Translations under genes and position numbers: made by a program
Notes under the pieces: model-generated
What the model was told of the DNA's origin: nothing
Database searches by the model: none
Seen by the model: only the letters and a program-made list of their open reading frames with translations
NCBI GenBank assembly: GCA_022447025.1
Contig: JAKUUL010000008.1
Span: 1-36,268, forward strand
Direction: 5' to 3'
Length of the DNA stretch: 36,268 nt
Source: SAR86 cluster bacterium
Lineage (GTDB): Bacteria > Pseudomonadota > Gammaproteobacteria > Magnimaribacterales > Magnimaribacteraceae
Part shown: positions 1-9,661 of the stretch, one piece after another
Numbering within the stretch: the first letter of the stretch is position 1
How the letters are laid out: each line of letters opens with the position of its first letter

Positions 1-66
1 TGATTCATGAGTTAACTAATTGCGTTGATTCTTTTCTAATTTATAATTAATGGGAGGTTAATTTAT

Positions 67-1281
67 ATGGACTTGCAATTTACACAAGAAGAACTTGATT
101 TTCAAAGTGAAGTTAGGGACTGGTTGAAAGAAAATTATCCAGAGGACATGAGAGAAAGGCATAACAACAGCCCTAATGGAAGTATCTCTAGAGAGGAACA
201 AATGCAATGGCAGGTGGCTCTTTACAAGCAGGGATGGGCAGGTATTAACTGGCCTAAAGAATATGGAGGAGCGGAATTTAGTGCTTCTAAGAAATATCTC
301 TTCAATAAAGAAATGGCAGCTGTTAACGCTCCTACGGTCATTGCTTTTGGAGAAAAAATGGTAGCGCCTGTAATAATGGCCTTTGGGACTGACGAACAAA
401 AGGAAAAGTATCTTCCAGACATTCTTTCTTCTAAGGTTTGGTGGTGTCAAGGCTATTCTGAACCAGGATCTGGATCGGATTTAGCTTCTTTAAAAACCAA
501 AGCAGAAGACAAAGGCGATCATTATCTTGTAAATGGAGCTAAAACCTGGACAACCATGGCTCAGCATGCGGATATGATTTTTTGTCTTGTAAGAACAAGC
601 AATGAAGAGATTCGCCAAATGGGCATCTCCTTCTTATTAATAGACATGCACTCTCCGGGTATTATCGTTCAGCCAATTGTTACTTTGGATAAAGCCCCTG
701 AAGGGCATCAAGAAATTAATACCGTATTTTTTGAAGACGTTAAGGTTCCCAAAGAAAATTTAATTGGTGAGGAAGGAAAGGGGTGGACTTATGCCAAATA
801 TTTATTGGAATTTGAAAGGGGCAATGGTTATTCAGCAGGCCTCTACTCTTCATTAGAAAAAATAGTTGATATGGCTAAAACGCCAACTTCCGGAGGCGAG
901 CCTTTGATGGAAGACTCTAGTTTTAAGGAAAAGTTGGCAGATGTTGAGGTCCAGATAAATGCCATGGAAGCAACCGAACTACGCATACTGGGTAGTTTGT
1001 CTGCTGGACAGAATGTCGGACCCGAATCTTCTTTATTAAAAACCAGGGGTACTGAAATAGGTCAACTTATTACTGAGTTAGCGGTTGAAGCAGTTGACTA
1101 TTATGCTATCCCCTTTAATAACCCGGGACCCGGTATTGGTCATAATGAACCTCCTATAGGGAGCGCTTTTGCTAACACATCAGCTCCTAGATATTTTAAC
1201 TACAGAAAGGCAAGCATCTATGCGGGCTCTAATGAAATTCAAAGAAATATAATGGCAAAATTAGTGTTGGGACTCACATGA
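67..1281 (+). CDS. acyl-CoA dehydrogenase family protein
   Basis: 404-aa ORF with ACAD motifs (WWCQGYSEPGSGSDLASL; C-terminal YAGSNEIQRNIMAK); GGGAGG Shine-Dalgarno upstream. Confidence 0.93.
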   Translation: MDLQFTQEELDFQSEVRDWLKENYPEDMRERHNNSPNGSISREEQMQWQVALYKQGWAGINWPKEYGGAEFSASKKYLFNKEMAAVNAPTVIAFGEKMVAPVIMAFGTDEQKEKYLPDILSSKVWWCQGYSEPGSGSDLASLKTKAEDKGDHYLVNGAKTWTTMAQHADMIFCLVRTSNEEIRQMGISFLLIDMHSPGIIVQPIVTLDKAPEGHQEINTVFFEDVKVPKENLIGEEGKGWTYAKYLLEFERGNGYSAGLYSSLEKIVDMAKTPTSGGEPLMEDSSFKEKLADVEVQINAMEATELRILGSLSAGQNVGPESSLLKTRGTEIGQLITELAVEAVDYYAIPFNNPGPGIGHNEPPIGSAFANTSAPRYFNYRKASIYAGSNEIQRNIMAKLVLGLT

Positions 1282-2048
1282 TTATTCTTTTATCTCCAGC
1301 AAAAACTCTCGACTATGAGACGCCTTTACCTGTTCAAGATTTCAGTGTTTCGGAAAACTTGGGTAAATCAGAAGAATTAATAGGAGAGTTAAGAAAGAAA
1401 GATCCTCAAGGTTTATCAGATCTAATGGGGCTTAGTGAAAAGCTAGCCAACCTTAACTTTGAAAGGAACATGAATTGGGAGCCTCCAGTTATTCTTTCTG
1501 AGGAGTCTAGACAAGCAATATTTGCTTTTAAGGGAGATGTATACGCCGGGCTTTCTGCCTATAGTCTCAAGAATGCAGACATTAAGTTTTTGGATAAACA
1601 CGTGAGAATTCTTTCAGGCCTGTATGGAATATTAAAGCCATTAGACCTTATGTCCCCTTATAGGTTGGAAATGGGAACAAAACTCAAAAACACCAAAGGA
1701 AAAAACTTGTATGAATTTTGGGGTACAGATATAACTGAGTCAATTAATGAATCTATTTCGACCCACAAAAATAAAACTATATTGAACTTAGCTTCTGTGG
1801 AATATTTTTCTTCCGTAAAACAGGATTCTTTAGAGGGCAATGTTGTAAGTCCTATTTTTAAAGACTATAAAAATGGAAATTATAAAATCATCAGTTTTTT
1901 TGCAAAAAAAGCAAGGGGCTTGATGACAAGATATCTGGTAGAAAATAGGATAAATTCTCCCGAGGGCCTTTCGGGCTTTAATTACGATGGATACAAGTAC
2001 TCTAAGTCAGAATCTACAGATCAAAACCCTGTATTTCTTAGAAAATAA
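1278..2048 (+). CDS. yaaA: peroxide stress protein YaaA (UPF0246/DUF328)
   Basis: MIILLSPAKTLDYETP N-terminus and LSGLYGILKPLDLMSPYRLEMGTKL motif; overlaps the preceding stop by 4 nt. Confidence 0.93.
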   Translation: MIILLSPAKTLDYETPLPVQDFSVSENLGKSEELIGELRKKDPQGLSDLMGLSEKLANLNFERNMNWEPPVILSEESRQAIFAFKGDVYAGLSAYSLKNADIKFLDKHVRILSGLYGILKPLDLMSPYRLEMGTKLKNTKGKNLYEFWGTDITESINESISTHKNKTILNLASVEYFSSVKQDSLEGNVVSPIFKDYKNGNYKIISFFAKKARGLMTRYLVENRINSPEGLSGFNYDGYKYSKSESTDQNPVFLRK

Positions 2049-2900
2049 CTAAGACGGTATTTCGCCGTCTAAATATTTCCTTCTGGGCAGCATATCCTCA
2101 AATTCAGGATCTTTTTTTTCAGCTTTAGCTTTAAAAGCAGCTGACATCTCATCCCCGATGCCCATTGCATTATTCCAAAGAGCTATGTGGTTAAGGGCCT
2201 CTTCTGTGGTGTGGTCTCGTCCATAATTTAGAGATTCTTTAGTGCCTGCTATAGCAAGAGGTCCTTTAGAAGCAATTTCTTTAGCTACACTCATAACCTC
2301 CGCCATCATTTCTTCTTTAGTATCAAATATTTGATTAACCAGCCCATGTTTTAAAGCCTCTTCTGGTAAGAACCTCCTACCGGTGTAGGCTAATTCTCTG
2401 ACGATACCTTCAGGCACAAGCCTAGGTATTCTTTGGAGAGTTCCAACATCTGCAGCCATTCCTATATTTATCTCTTGTATGCAAAAGAAAGCATCTTTTG
2501 TGCAATAACGAAGATCAGTAGCGGTCGCCATATCAACTCCACCTCCAATGCAAGCACCCTGAATGGCTGAAATTACAGGCATTCTAGCCTTTTCTAAGCA
2601 AGAGATAGTATGTTGTAGGTCCAAAGTTACCCTATAAGCCGATTCACTTCTCATTCCACTATGAGCGTTAGGTTGAGAATCTGAAGGCGTAAAATTAGCC
2701 AAGTCCATGCCAGCACAAAAATGTTTCCCTTCCCCCGACAAAACAACCACTCTTGCAGAAGCATTGTCTGAAAGATCTTCTATCAGATGGGGTAATTCAG
2801 ACCAGAATGCCTTGTTCATAGAATTGAACTCGTCAGGCCTGATCATTTTAATGTGTGCGATTTTGTCCTTTATTTCACAATCAAAACAGCTGTAATTCAT
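2049..2900 (-). CDS. enoyl-CoA hydratase/isomerase (crotonase) family protein
   Basis: Crotonase motifs (HFCAGMDL; AIQGACIGGGVDMATATDLRYC); AAGGAG Shine-Dalgarno upstream. Confidence 0.92.
   Translation of the reverse strand: MNYSCFDCEIKDKIAHIKMIRPDEFNSMNKAFWSELPHLIEDLSDNASARVVVLSGEGKHFCAGMDLANFTPSDSQPNAHSGMRSESAYRVTLDLQHTISCLEKARMPVISAIQGACIGGGVDMATATDLRYCTKDAFFCIQEINIGMAADVGTLQRIPRLVPEGIVRELAYTGRRFLPEEALKHGLVNQIFDTKEEMMAEVMSVAKEIASKGPLAIAGTKESLNYGRDHTTEEALNHIALWNNAMGIGDEMSAAFKAKAEKKDPEFEDMLPRRKYLDGEIPS
2052..2070. terminator. candidate hairpin at the convergent yaaA/crotonase junction
   Basis: AGACGG-TATTTCG-CCGTCT, 6-bp perfect stem inside the last codons of the crotonase gene; only AT-rich flanks, no long T tract. 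Confidence 0.4.
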
Positions 2901-2910
2901 TAGACTCTCC

Positions 2911-3090
2911 TTATAATTCGTTGGTTTCTTGCTTCAAGTCGCTAAGCATTTCTTCAATTCTTGCTTCAAGCTCATCAGTTAATTCAAAAGTTTTGTGATG
3001 AGAAAGTACGGTTTTTCTATTCCTTCCAAGTAGCTTAAGTCCTTTTTTTAGAACTTCCGCGTTCTCTATTAATTTTTGTTTATTATTCAT
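2911..3090 (-). CDS. hypothetical 59-aa small protein (MNNKQKLIENAEVLKKGLKLLGRNRKTVLSHHKTFELTDELEARIEEMLSDLKQETNEL), absent from the supplied ORF track
   Basis: Uninterrupted ATG-to-TAA reading frame read manually; co-directional and 10 nt upstream of the crotonase start; charged, helix-like composition. Confidence 0.6.
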   Translation of the reverse strand: MNNKQKLIENAEVLKKGLKLLGRNRKTVLSHHKTFELTDELEARIEEMLSDLKQETNEL

Positions 3091-3158
3091 ATCACTTTTA
3101 TAGCAAGGATTTGTCAGTTATTGTAAAAGAAAAAGAACAGCTAACAAATTAAAGATAG

Positions 3159-3971
3159 ATGTTTATGGACAAAGAAAAGTTACTAGAGCTATCAGATAAA
3201 GTCTCTGAGATAGCCTTAAAGGCCTCTCAGAGCATTATGGATATCTACACAAGAAAAGAGATTGCTCTTGAAAAAAAGGAAGATGGATCGCCCCTAACAG
3301 AAGCCGATCTTACTTCTCACAAAATCTTAGTAGAAGGACTAGATAACTTAGACCTAGGGTTTTCTGTACTGTCAGAAGAAGGCAAATCAAAGCATAAGCT
3401 GGATGATGAGACTTTTTGGTTAATAGACCCTTTAGACGGAACAAAAGAGTTCTTAAATAAGAATGGTGATTTCACAGTAAACATAGCTTTAATAGACAAG
3501 GGCACTCCTTTGATGGGCATAGTAAGCGCCCCAGCCAAGGGAGAATTGTTTAAGGGCATCTTGGGTATTGGAGCTTACAAAGTTAATGATGGAGGTCAAA
3601 CTGAAATAAAAACCAAAACATTAAACAAAGACCTTATAACTGTCACTGTGAGCAGGAGTCACCAAACTGAAAAAGATAAACAGGCCCTTAAGGGCATAAG
3701 TAAAAATTTTAACGAAATAGAAATAATTGAAGCAGGAAGTTCATTGAAACTCTGTAGGGTTGCAGAAGGGCTTGCGGACATTTATTGCAGAATGGGGCCT
3801 ACTTACCAATGGGACATAGCAGCGGGACAGGCCGTAGCAGAGGCAGCTGGGGGAGCTTTAAAGACATTAGATGGGAATGATTTTTTCTATACTTTTGACT
3901 CGGAAAAGAAGAACCCTGAATTTTATTGTGTTGGAGACTCAAGCTTCGCCTGGAAAACCCTATTTTCTTAA
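3159..3971 (+). CDS. cysQ: 3'(2'),5'-bisphosphate nucleotidase CysQ (inositol monophosphatase family)
   Basis: IMPase-family motifs FWLIDPLDGTKEFLNKNGDFTVNIALI and YQWDIAAGQAVAEAAGG. Confidence 0.92.
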   Translation: MFMDKEKLLELSDKVSEIALKASQSIMDIYTRKEIALEKKEDGSPLTEADLTSHKILVEGLDNLDLGFSVLSEEGKSKHKLDDETFWLIDPLDGTKEFLNKNGDFTVNIALIDKGTPLMGIVSAPAKGELFKGILGIGAYKVNDGGQTEIKTKTLNKDLITVTVSRSHQTEKDKQALKGISKNFNEIEIIEAGSSLKLCRVAEGLADIYCRMGPTYQWDIAAGQAVAEAAGGALKTLDGNDFFYTFDSEKKNPEFYCVGDSSFAWKTLFS

Positions 3972-4025
3972 AGAATTGCATAATTTGGATAATTTATTGT
4001 TAAAAATGTAGAATTCCGCCAAGAA

Positions 4026-4916
4026 ATGGCAAAAAAACCAAAAAAAGAACAAATTAAGCCAGGTACTTCGCTACAGGAGATGGATATAGCATCGCCTGGA
4101 GGAAACCTTGAATCTTATATAAATTCTATTCACAACATCGGTATTCTTTCTCCTGAACAGGAAAGGAAGTTAGCTGAAGATCTTTATTACAACGATGATC
4201 TAGATGCAGCAAGAAAATTAGTAATGGCTCACCTTAGGTTTGTTGTATACATAGCTAAGACCTATTCAGGTTATGGGCTTTCTGAAGCAGACCTTATTCA
4301 GGAAGGAAATATAGGGTTAATGAAGGCAGTTAGAAGATTTAATCCCGAAGTTGGGGTAAGGCTTATTTCTTTTGCAGTGCATTGGATTAAGGCAGAGATA
4401 CATGAATACGTTTTAAGGAATTGGAAGATCGTCAAAATTGCTACGACTAAAGCGCAAAGAAAGCTTTTCTTTAATTTAAGAAGTAAGAAGAAGAATTTGG
4501 GCTGGTTAACAGAAGATGAAATTAAATCAATTTCTAAAGACTTAGGAGTTAAGCCGGCAGAAGTCAGAGAGATGGAAAAACGCCTTAGTGGACTCGATAT
4601 GTCATTTGACCCCCTTGAAGGAGATGAAAGCGACGATGCTAATTATGCTCCAGCTCAGTACTTGGAAGACTCTTCTGCCAATCCCTCAGAGATAATTGAG
4701 AAAGAAGATGACTCAGCTTTGAACACAACGCAGCTTTATGAAGCCCTGAAGCAATTAGATGACAGAAGTCGAGATATCATTTATGACAGGTGGCTTTCAG
4801 ACCAGAAACTAACACTGCACGAATTAGCTGACAAGTATGGTATTTCTGCTGAAAGAGTAAGGCAGATAGAACAAAATGCCATGAAGAAGGTTAAACTGAA
4901 TTTTCCTTTGGATTAA
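4026..4916 (+). CDS. rpoH: RNA polymerase sigma-32 factor RpoH
   Basis: Sigma70 regions 2 and 4, plus the RpoH-characteristic QRKLFFNLR box. Confidence 0.95.
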   Translation: MAKKPKKEQIKPGTSLQEMDIASPGGNLESYINSIHNIGILSPEQERKLAEDLYYNDDLDAARKLVMAHLRFVVYIAKTYSGYGLSEADLIQEGNIGLMKAVRRFNPEVGVRLISFAVHWIKAEIHEYVLRNWKIVKIATTKAQRKLFFNLRSKKKNLGWLTEDEIKSISKDLGVKPAEVREMEKRLSGLDMSFDPLEGDESDDANYAPAQYLEDSSANPSEIIEKEDDSALNTTQLYEALKQLDDRSRDIIYDRWLSDQKLTLHELADKYGISAERVRQIEQNAMKKVKLNFPLD

Positions 4917-4943
4917 TTTTTAGCTAAAGCTAAAATCCCCTAC

Positions 4944-5144
4944 ATGTTATTAAAGGTTAACGGCGATTCAGTCGAGATTGATGATGGATCTAATATCGAT
5001 GAGCTATTAGATATGCTAGAAATACCTAAAACCAAGGTAGCGGTGGAGCTTAATGGAGTCGTTATACCTAATTCTGAACTTCTAGGTAAAGCACTTAAGG
5101 ATCAGGATATTCTAGAGATAGTTCGGGCTATAGGCGGGGGATAA
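4944..5144 (+). CDS. thiS: sulfur carrier protein ThiS
   Basis: 66-aa ubiquitin-like protein ending in GG(G); immediately followed by thiG. Confidence 0.92.
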   Translation: MLLKVNGDSVEIDDGSNIDELLDMLEIPKTKVAVELNGVVIPNSELLGKALKDQDILEIVRAIGGG

Positions 5145-5150
5145 AGCAAG

Positions 5151-5930
5151 TTGGAAGATTTATTAACCATAGCCGGTCGAACTTATAAATCCAGGCTCTT
5201 AGTTGGAACGGGTAAGTATAAAGATTTTGAGGAAACCCGTTCTTCAATAGAGGCCTCAGGAGCAGAGATTGTGACTGTAGCTATAAGAAGAACAAATATA
5301 GGTCAAGATTCTTCAGAACCAAACATTTTAGATTTTCTTTCACCAGATAAATTCACAATTTTGCCAAATACTGCAGGATGCTATACAGCTGAAGAGGCAA
5401 TCAGAACATGTAAATTGGCAAGAGAATTATTGGAGGGTAATAATTTAGTAAAATTAGAAGTTCTAGGAGATAAAGAAACCTTATATCCAAATATGCCTGA
5501 AACGTTAAAGGCGGCCAAAGATCTTGTTAAAGATGGATTTGAAGTTATGGTTTATTGTTCTGACGACCCCTTACTAGCAAAAGAATTAGAAGGATTAGGC
5601 TGTGTTTCAGTTATGCCTCTTGCTTCGCCTATCGGTTCGGGTCTAGGTATTCAAAATCCTCATAATATAGAAATGATTCTTTCAAAAGCAGAGGTTCCAA
5701 TAATTGTTGATGCGGGGGTGGGTACTGCCTCAGATGCATCTATTGCAATGGAGCTGGGTTGCGCTGGAGTTTTGATGAACACAGCAATAGCTAAAGCACA
5801 GGAACCAGTTCTGATGGCACAAGCAATGAAAAAGGCAATTGAATCAGGCAGGCAGGCTTATTTAGCAGGCAGGATGGAAAAAAAGAGTTACGCTTCACCT
5901 TCATCACCTACGAAAGGCTTAATAAAGTAG
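5151..5930 (+). CDS. thiG: thiazole synthase ThiG
   Basis: ThiG motifs ([47 protein letters not shown]); TTG start codon. Confidence 0.95.
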   Translation: MEDLLTIAGRTYKSRLLVGTGKYKDFEETRSSIEASGAEIVTVAIRRTNIGQDSSEPNILDFLSPDKFTILPNTAGCYTAEEAIRTCKLARELLEGNNLVKLEVLGDKETLYPNMPETLKAAKDLVKDGFEVMVYCSDDPLLAKELEGLGCVSVMPLASPIGSGLGIQNPHNIEMILSKAEVPIIVDAGVGTASDASIAMELGCAGVLMNTAIAKAQEPVLMAQAMKKAIESGRQAYLAGRMEKKSYASPSSPTKGLIK

Positions 5931-5952
5931 ATTCTTCATAGGTTTATTACTA

Positions 5953-6633
5953 ATGCAGGCACAAAAGAATACTGAGAAAAGCTTTGTTCTAAGAAAGGGG
6001 AGAGTAACAGCAGCACAAAGAAGGGCACTTAATTCTTTAAAAAACGAATATACCATTACGCCTGGTAAGAGCAGGCTAAGCCTAGCAGAGGCATTTCTAG
6101 ACTCCGACAGAAAGCTTATAGCAGATGTTGGTTTCGGATCGGGCGAAAGCTTGCTGTCAATGGCAAATAAACATCAAGAAGCCAACTTTGTAGGCATTGA
6201 AGTATATTCTTCGGGGATTGGTTCGGCTCTAAACCAAATTCAGAAAAGCAACCTAACTAACTTAAAAATAATAGAGGCTGATGTTTTTCAACTACTGGAA
6301 ACAAACATAGCGGATGAAACCTTTGATGTTGTTGTCTTTCTTTATCCAGACCCATGGCCTAAAAGAAAACATCACAAAAGAAGGCTGTTATCAGAAGGTT
6401 TCTTAAATATTCTTTACGGCAAAATAACAACCAATGGTTTAGTTTACTGTAAGACTGATTGGGAAGACTACTATTGTCAAATTAAAGAAGTTTTTTCTTC
6501 TGATGACAGGTGGGCAAGTGAAGATTTAACTAATTTACCCGAATATTTGCAGTCTTTGCCTAAGACAAAATACGAGAGAAAGGCATTGATTGAGGGAAGG
6601 CAGACAAGGGAATTATTTTTCCGTAAGGCCTGA
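5953..6633 (+). CDS. trmB: tRNA (guanine-N7-)-methyltransferase TrmB
   Basis: DVGFGSGESLL SAM motif, YPDPWPKRKHHKRR signature. Confidence 0.95.
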   Translation: MQAQKNTEKSFVLRKGRVTAAQRRALNSLKNEYTITPGKSRLSLAEAFLDSDRKLIADVGFGSGESLLSMANKHQEANFVGIEVYSSGIGSALNQIQKSNLTNLKIIEADVFQLLETNIADETFDVVVFLYPDPWPKRKHHKRRLLSEGFLNILYGKITTNGLVYCKTDWEDYYCQIKEVFSSDDRWASEDLTNLPEYLQSLPKTKYERKALIEGRQTRELFFRKA

Positions 6634-7206
6634 AGATAGTTTTTCTAGAAGAGATTTAAAGGCATTCGCACGATGGCTTATTAGATTCTTTTTTTCCTGA
6701 TCCATTTCAGCCATATGTAATAAAGACCCTTTAGGAAGAAAAATGGGGTCGTAACCAAATCCCCTGTCTCCTCTTTTTTCTTCAGCTATTTTTCCTTCAA
6801 CAGATCCCTCAGAGCAAATAAGATTAGCAGTACCTTCTTGTATCAAAACCAGACAACACTTAAATCTTGCAGATCGATCTTCATGAGGAATCCCTTTTAA
6901 CTCATTGAGTAATTTATCCACATTAGATTCGTCTGTAGCTTTTTTTGAAAATCTTGAAGAATGAACACCGGGTTTCCCATTTAGGGCATCGACTTCCAGT
7001 CCTGAGTCATCTCCGAGGCAGGTTCTCCCAGTCAAGGAAAAAGCAAAGTTAGCCTTAATTGAGGCATTTTCAAAAAATGTACTTCCTGTTTCTTCGGGAA
7101 AGGTGGAATTACTTGGAACGGGAATAAAATTGAATTCTGTACCCTTGGCCAGTTCATTAAACTCTTTTATTTTCCCATTATTCTGTGTAGCTAAAATAAT
7201 TTCCAT
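6613..7206 (-). CDS. rdgB: RdgB/HAM1 family non-canonical purine NTP pyrophosphatase
   Basis: ATQNNGKIKEF N-terminus; GDDSGLEVDALNGKPGVHSSRF; GDRGFGYDPIF. Confidence 0.95.
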   Translation of the reverse strand: MEIILATQNNGKIKEFNELAKGTEFNFIPVPSNSTFPEETGSTFFENASIKANFAFSLTGRTCLGDDSGLEVDALNGKPGVHSSRFSKKATDESNVDKLLNELKGIPHEDRSARFKCCLVLIQEGTANLICSEGSVEGKIAEEKRGDRGFGYDPIFLPKGSLLHMAEMDQEKKNLISHRANAFKSLLEKLSSGLTEK

Positions 7207-7208
7207 TT

Positions 7209-7796
7209 TTATCTAGAAAGTCTATATATGACAGCACTACTCAATAAATTCGACCAACCAGAAGATATGGTGCTAACTTTGCCCTCAGAATTAAGAATTT
7301 TCTTTTCTTCAATGACAATACCTAACTCAGAACACAGATTTTCAAAATCAGCCACTGTGCACAAGTGAATATTTGGTGTTTCATACCATTTCTCAGGAAG
7401 GGTTTCAGTTACTGGCATCTTACCTCCTAAAAAAACAGTTAATCTAGATTTCCAGTGTCCAAAGTTAGGAATGACTATTATGGACTGATGTCCAATTCTG
7501 GTAATTTCATCCAGGGCTTGTTTAGGGTTCTTTAGTACCTGTATGGTTTGGCTAACTAAGACTGTATCAAAGCTTTTGTCTTGAAAGTTTGAAAGCCCTT
7601 CATCAATGTTTTGTTCAATTACTTCGAGGCCTTTCTCTAAGCAAGCTTGAATGTTCTCTTTATCAATCTCAATGCCATAGCCGCCTACAGATTTATTTAG
7701 TTTCAAAGCTTCGAGAATAGATCCATCCCCACACCCTAAATCCAAAATTCTTGAGCCTGAACTAACCCAATTTTCAATTACTTCTGCAGTTTTCAT
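7209..7796 (-). CDS. metW: methionine biosynthesis protein MetW
   Basis: [17 protein letters not shown] motif and [12 protein letters not shown]; 4-nt overlap with metX. Confidence 0.95.
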   Translation of the reverse strand: MKTAEVIENWVSSGSRILDLGCGDGSILEALKLNKSVGGYGIEIDKENIQACLEKGLEVIEQNIDEGLSNFQDKSFDTVLVSQTIQVLKNPKQALDEITRIGHQSIIVIPNFGHWKSRLTVFLGGKMPVTETLPEKWYETPNIHLCTVADFENLCSELGIVIEEKKILNSEGKVSTISSGWSNLLSSAVIYRLSR

Positions 7797-8917
7797 GAGG
7801 GACTCCCCAGAAAAGCCTTAAGCACTTCAACATATCTTTCTTCAGGAAATAGAAAAGAGTCATGACCTAATGAAGACTCAATTTCTATGTGACTCACTTT
7901 CTTTTTTACTCCAATAAGGGCATCAGTTATTTCTTTTGATCTTGACGGAGAAAACCTCCAGTCTGAAGAAAATGAAAGCACGAGAATTTGTGCAAGTATC
8001 GGTTCAAATGCTTTCATTAAATCCCCATTAAATTCATCAGCCGGATCAAAATAATCCAACACCTTTGTCATTAAAAGATAGGTATTTGCATCGAAAGTGT
8101 CGGAGAAGACATCACCCTGATGTCTTAAATAACTTTCAACTTGGAATTCAGCATCAAAGCCGAAGCCTAATTTTTCTTCCTTAAGCTCTCTTCCAAATTT
8201 ACTTTTCATTGATTCATCTGAGAGATAAGTAATGTGACCAACCATTCGGGCTAACCTTAAACCACTTTTTGGTGAAGTGTTTTCCAAAAGATAGTTTCCT
8301 TCTTGATAATCAGGGTCAGAAGTGATCGCCTGTCTGGCCACCTCATTAAAGGCAATATTTTGAGCGCTTAATTTGGGAGCGGCTGCAATGACACCAGCTT
8401 TCTTTATTCTCTCGGGGTATGCAATGCTCCAATCCAAAGCTTGCATGCCCCCCAGGCTTCCCCCGATTACTGCATGCCAAGCTTTGATATTTAAGTGATC
8501 GGCTAACATTGCTTGACTATTGGTCCAATCCCTAACCGTTAAGACTGGAAAATTAGGACCAAAGATTTTGTTGGTATCAGGATTTATTGATATTGGACCG
8601 GTTGTACCGTGACAACCACCCAGATTATTTGGTGAAACTACGAAATATTTATTAGTGTCTATGGCTTTATTTGGACCTATTAATGAATCCCACCAGCCAG
8701 CCCTTTTTTCTGAATCTTTATGATAGCCCGCAGCGTGATGATTCCCGCTCAGTGCGTGGCAAATTAAGACGGCATTTGAATTTTCATTATTTAGCTTTCC
8801 ATAAGTTTCATACACTAGCTCAAAGCCTTTAAGCTCTTTACCGCACTCTAAAAGCAAAGGGTCTTTAAAACTAGCTGAACTTGGTTCAACTATCCCCACT
8901 GAGTCTTTATTATTCAT
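7793..8917 (-). CDS. metX: homoserine O-acyltransferase MetX
   Basis: Alpha/beta hydrolase with [19 protein letters not shown] and [14 protein letters not shown]; adjacent metW. Confidence 0.95.
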   Translation of the reverse strand: MNNKDSVGIVEPSSASFKDPLLLECGKELKGFELVYETYGKLNNENSNAVLICHALSGNHHAAGYHKDSEKRAGWWDSLIGPNKAIDTNKYFVVSPNNLGGCHGTTGPISINPDTNKIFGPNFPVLTVRDWTNSQAMLADHLNIKAWHAVIGGSLGGMQALDWSIAYPERIKKAGVIAAAPKLSAQNIAFNEVARQAITSDPDYQEGNYLLENTSPKSGLRLARMVGHITYLSDESMKSKFGRELKEEKLGFGFDAEFQVESYLRHQGDVFSDTFDANTYLLMTKVLDYFDPADEFNGDLMKAFEPILAQILVLSFSSDWRFSPSRSKEITDALIGVKKKVSHIEIESSLGHDSFLFPEERYVEVLKAFLGSPS

Positions 8918-8920
8918 TTC

Positions 8921-8955
8921 AAAAAAAAACCTGCCAGCAAATGCTAAACAGGTCT
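8921..8955 (-). terminator. intrinsic terminator between the SAM-II aptamer and metX
   Basis: Minus strand AGACCTG-ttt-AGC-attt-GCT-gg-CAGGTTT followed by an uninterrupted T tract, ending 3 nt before the metX ATG. Confidence 0.8.
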
Positions 8956-8958
8956 CAT
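8944..8958 (-). other. candidate 4-codon leader ORF (ATG AGA CCT GTT TAG, MRPV*)
   Basis: ATG lies 5 nt after the GAGGG at the 3' end of the aptamer; the ORF runs through the 5' arm of the terminator hairpin. Confidence 0.4.
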
Positions 8959-8963
8959 TTATA

Positions 8964-9014
8964 CCCTCTTTAGCCGCATTTATTTAGCACCCGCAAGCTG
9001 GATCAAATCGGTGC
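8964..9014 (-). ncRNA. SAM-II riboswitch aptamer upstream of metX
   Basis: Minus strand GCACCGATTTGATCCAGCTTGCGGGTGCTAAATAAATGCGGCTAAAGAGGG: P1 GCACC/GGTGC, GATTTG..CC..CTTGC loop, TAAATAAATGC and GCTAAA.AG blocks characteristic of SAM-II (metA motif) pseudoknots; sits upstream of metX. Confidence 0.88.
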
Positions 9015-9021
9015 AAGCACA

Positions 9022-9049
9022 ATTCTAAGCCATATTTTCAAGAATTCAA
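9022..9049 (-). promoter_or_regulatory. candidate sigma70 promoter for the SAM-II/metX transcript
   Basis: Minus strand TTGAAT, 16-nt spacer, TAGAAT; predicted start site about 7 nt downstream falls at the first aptamer nucleotides. Confidence 0.5.
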
Positions 9050-9083
9050 AATTTAAGCTAATCAGTCAATCAAGCTGATGTAC

Positions 9084-9659
9084 TTAACCACCCATACTAA
9101 GGTGCATGGGTAAACCAGCTTCTATTGAAAGACCAAAAGCAGCAGCCCAGAGAAAATTAAGTAGTATAAAAGCAAGAATAGGAGAAAAATCTAACCCCGC
9201 AACCGGCGGTAAAAATGATCTAAAGGGTTTACAAATTTGATCTGACATCTGCATTAGGAGACTGAAAGCAGGGTGCGGATTACCGCGAGCAACCCAACTG
9301 ATAACTATGCCTGCGACTAAACCCCACCAGACAATAGTTAATACCATCAGTAGAACTGAGAATAGAGACCAAGAAATCATGATGCCAAAACTAAATAAAA
9401 TAGCATCGTCTAAAGAGATCAAGTAAAAGCAAAAGGCCTGCAGGGCTACTGCTGTTATAAGGCTAGCTAGATCTATCCCAAAAAGGGGCCTGAATATGGA
9501 CCTTATTAGAGAAGTAAAAATATCTGCGAACTTCAACATTCCCTGTACTAAGGGGTTGTAGTAATCAACCTTTAAGAGTCGAAATAAAAAAGTTATAAGA
9601 ATTACTAAAGAAATTACATCTAAAATAGCTTTAAATAAGTATAAGGTTGCTTCAGTCAA
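9084..9659 (-). CDS. yggT: YggT family membrane protein
   Basis: 191-aa hydrophobic protein with duplicated YggT domain; downstream of proC/yggS. Confidence 0.88.
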   Translation of the reverse strand: MTEATLYLFKAILDVISLVILITFLFRLLKVDYYNPLVQGMLKFADIFTSLIRSIFRPLFGIDLASLITAVALQAFCFYLISLDDAILFSFGIMISWSLFSVLLMVLTIVWWGLVAGIVISWVARGNPHPAFSLLMQMSDQICKPFRSFLPPVAGLDFSPILAFILLNFLWAAAFGLSIEAGLPMHLSMGG

Positions 9660-9661
9660 TT

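Noticed and set aside
58-450. 130-aa minus-strand ORF
   Set aside because: Antisense to a well-conserved acyl-CoA dehydrogenase; no recognisable domain; composition looks like a shadow frame.
4917-4943. Possible TPP riboswitch before thiS-thiG
   Set aside because: Only 27 nt between rpoH and thiS; no room and no TPP motif.
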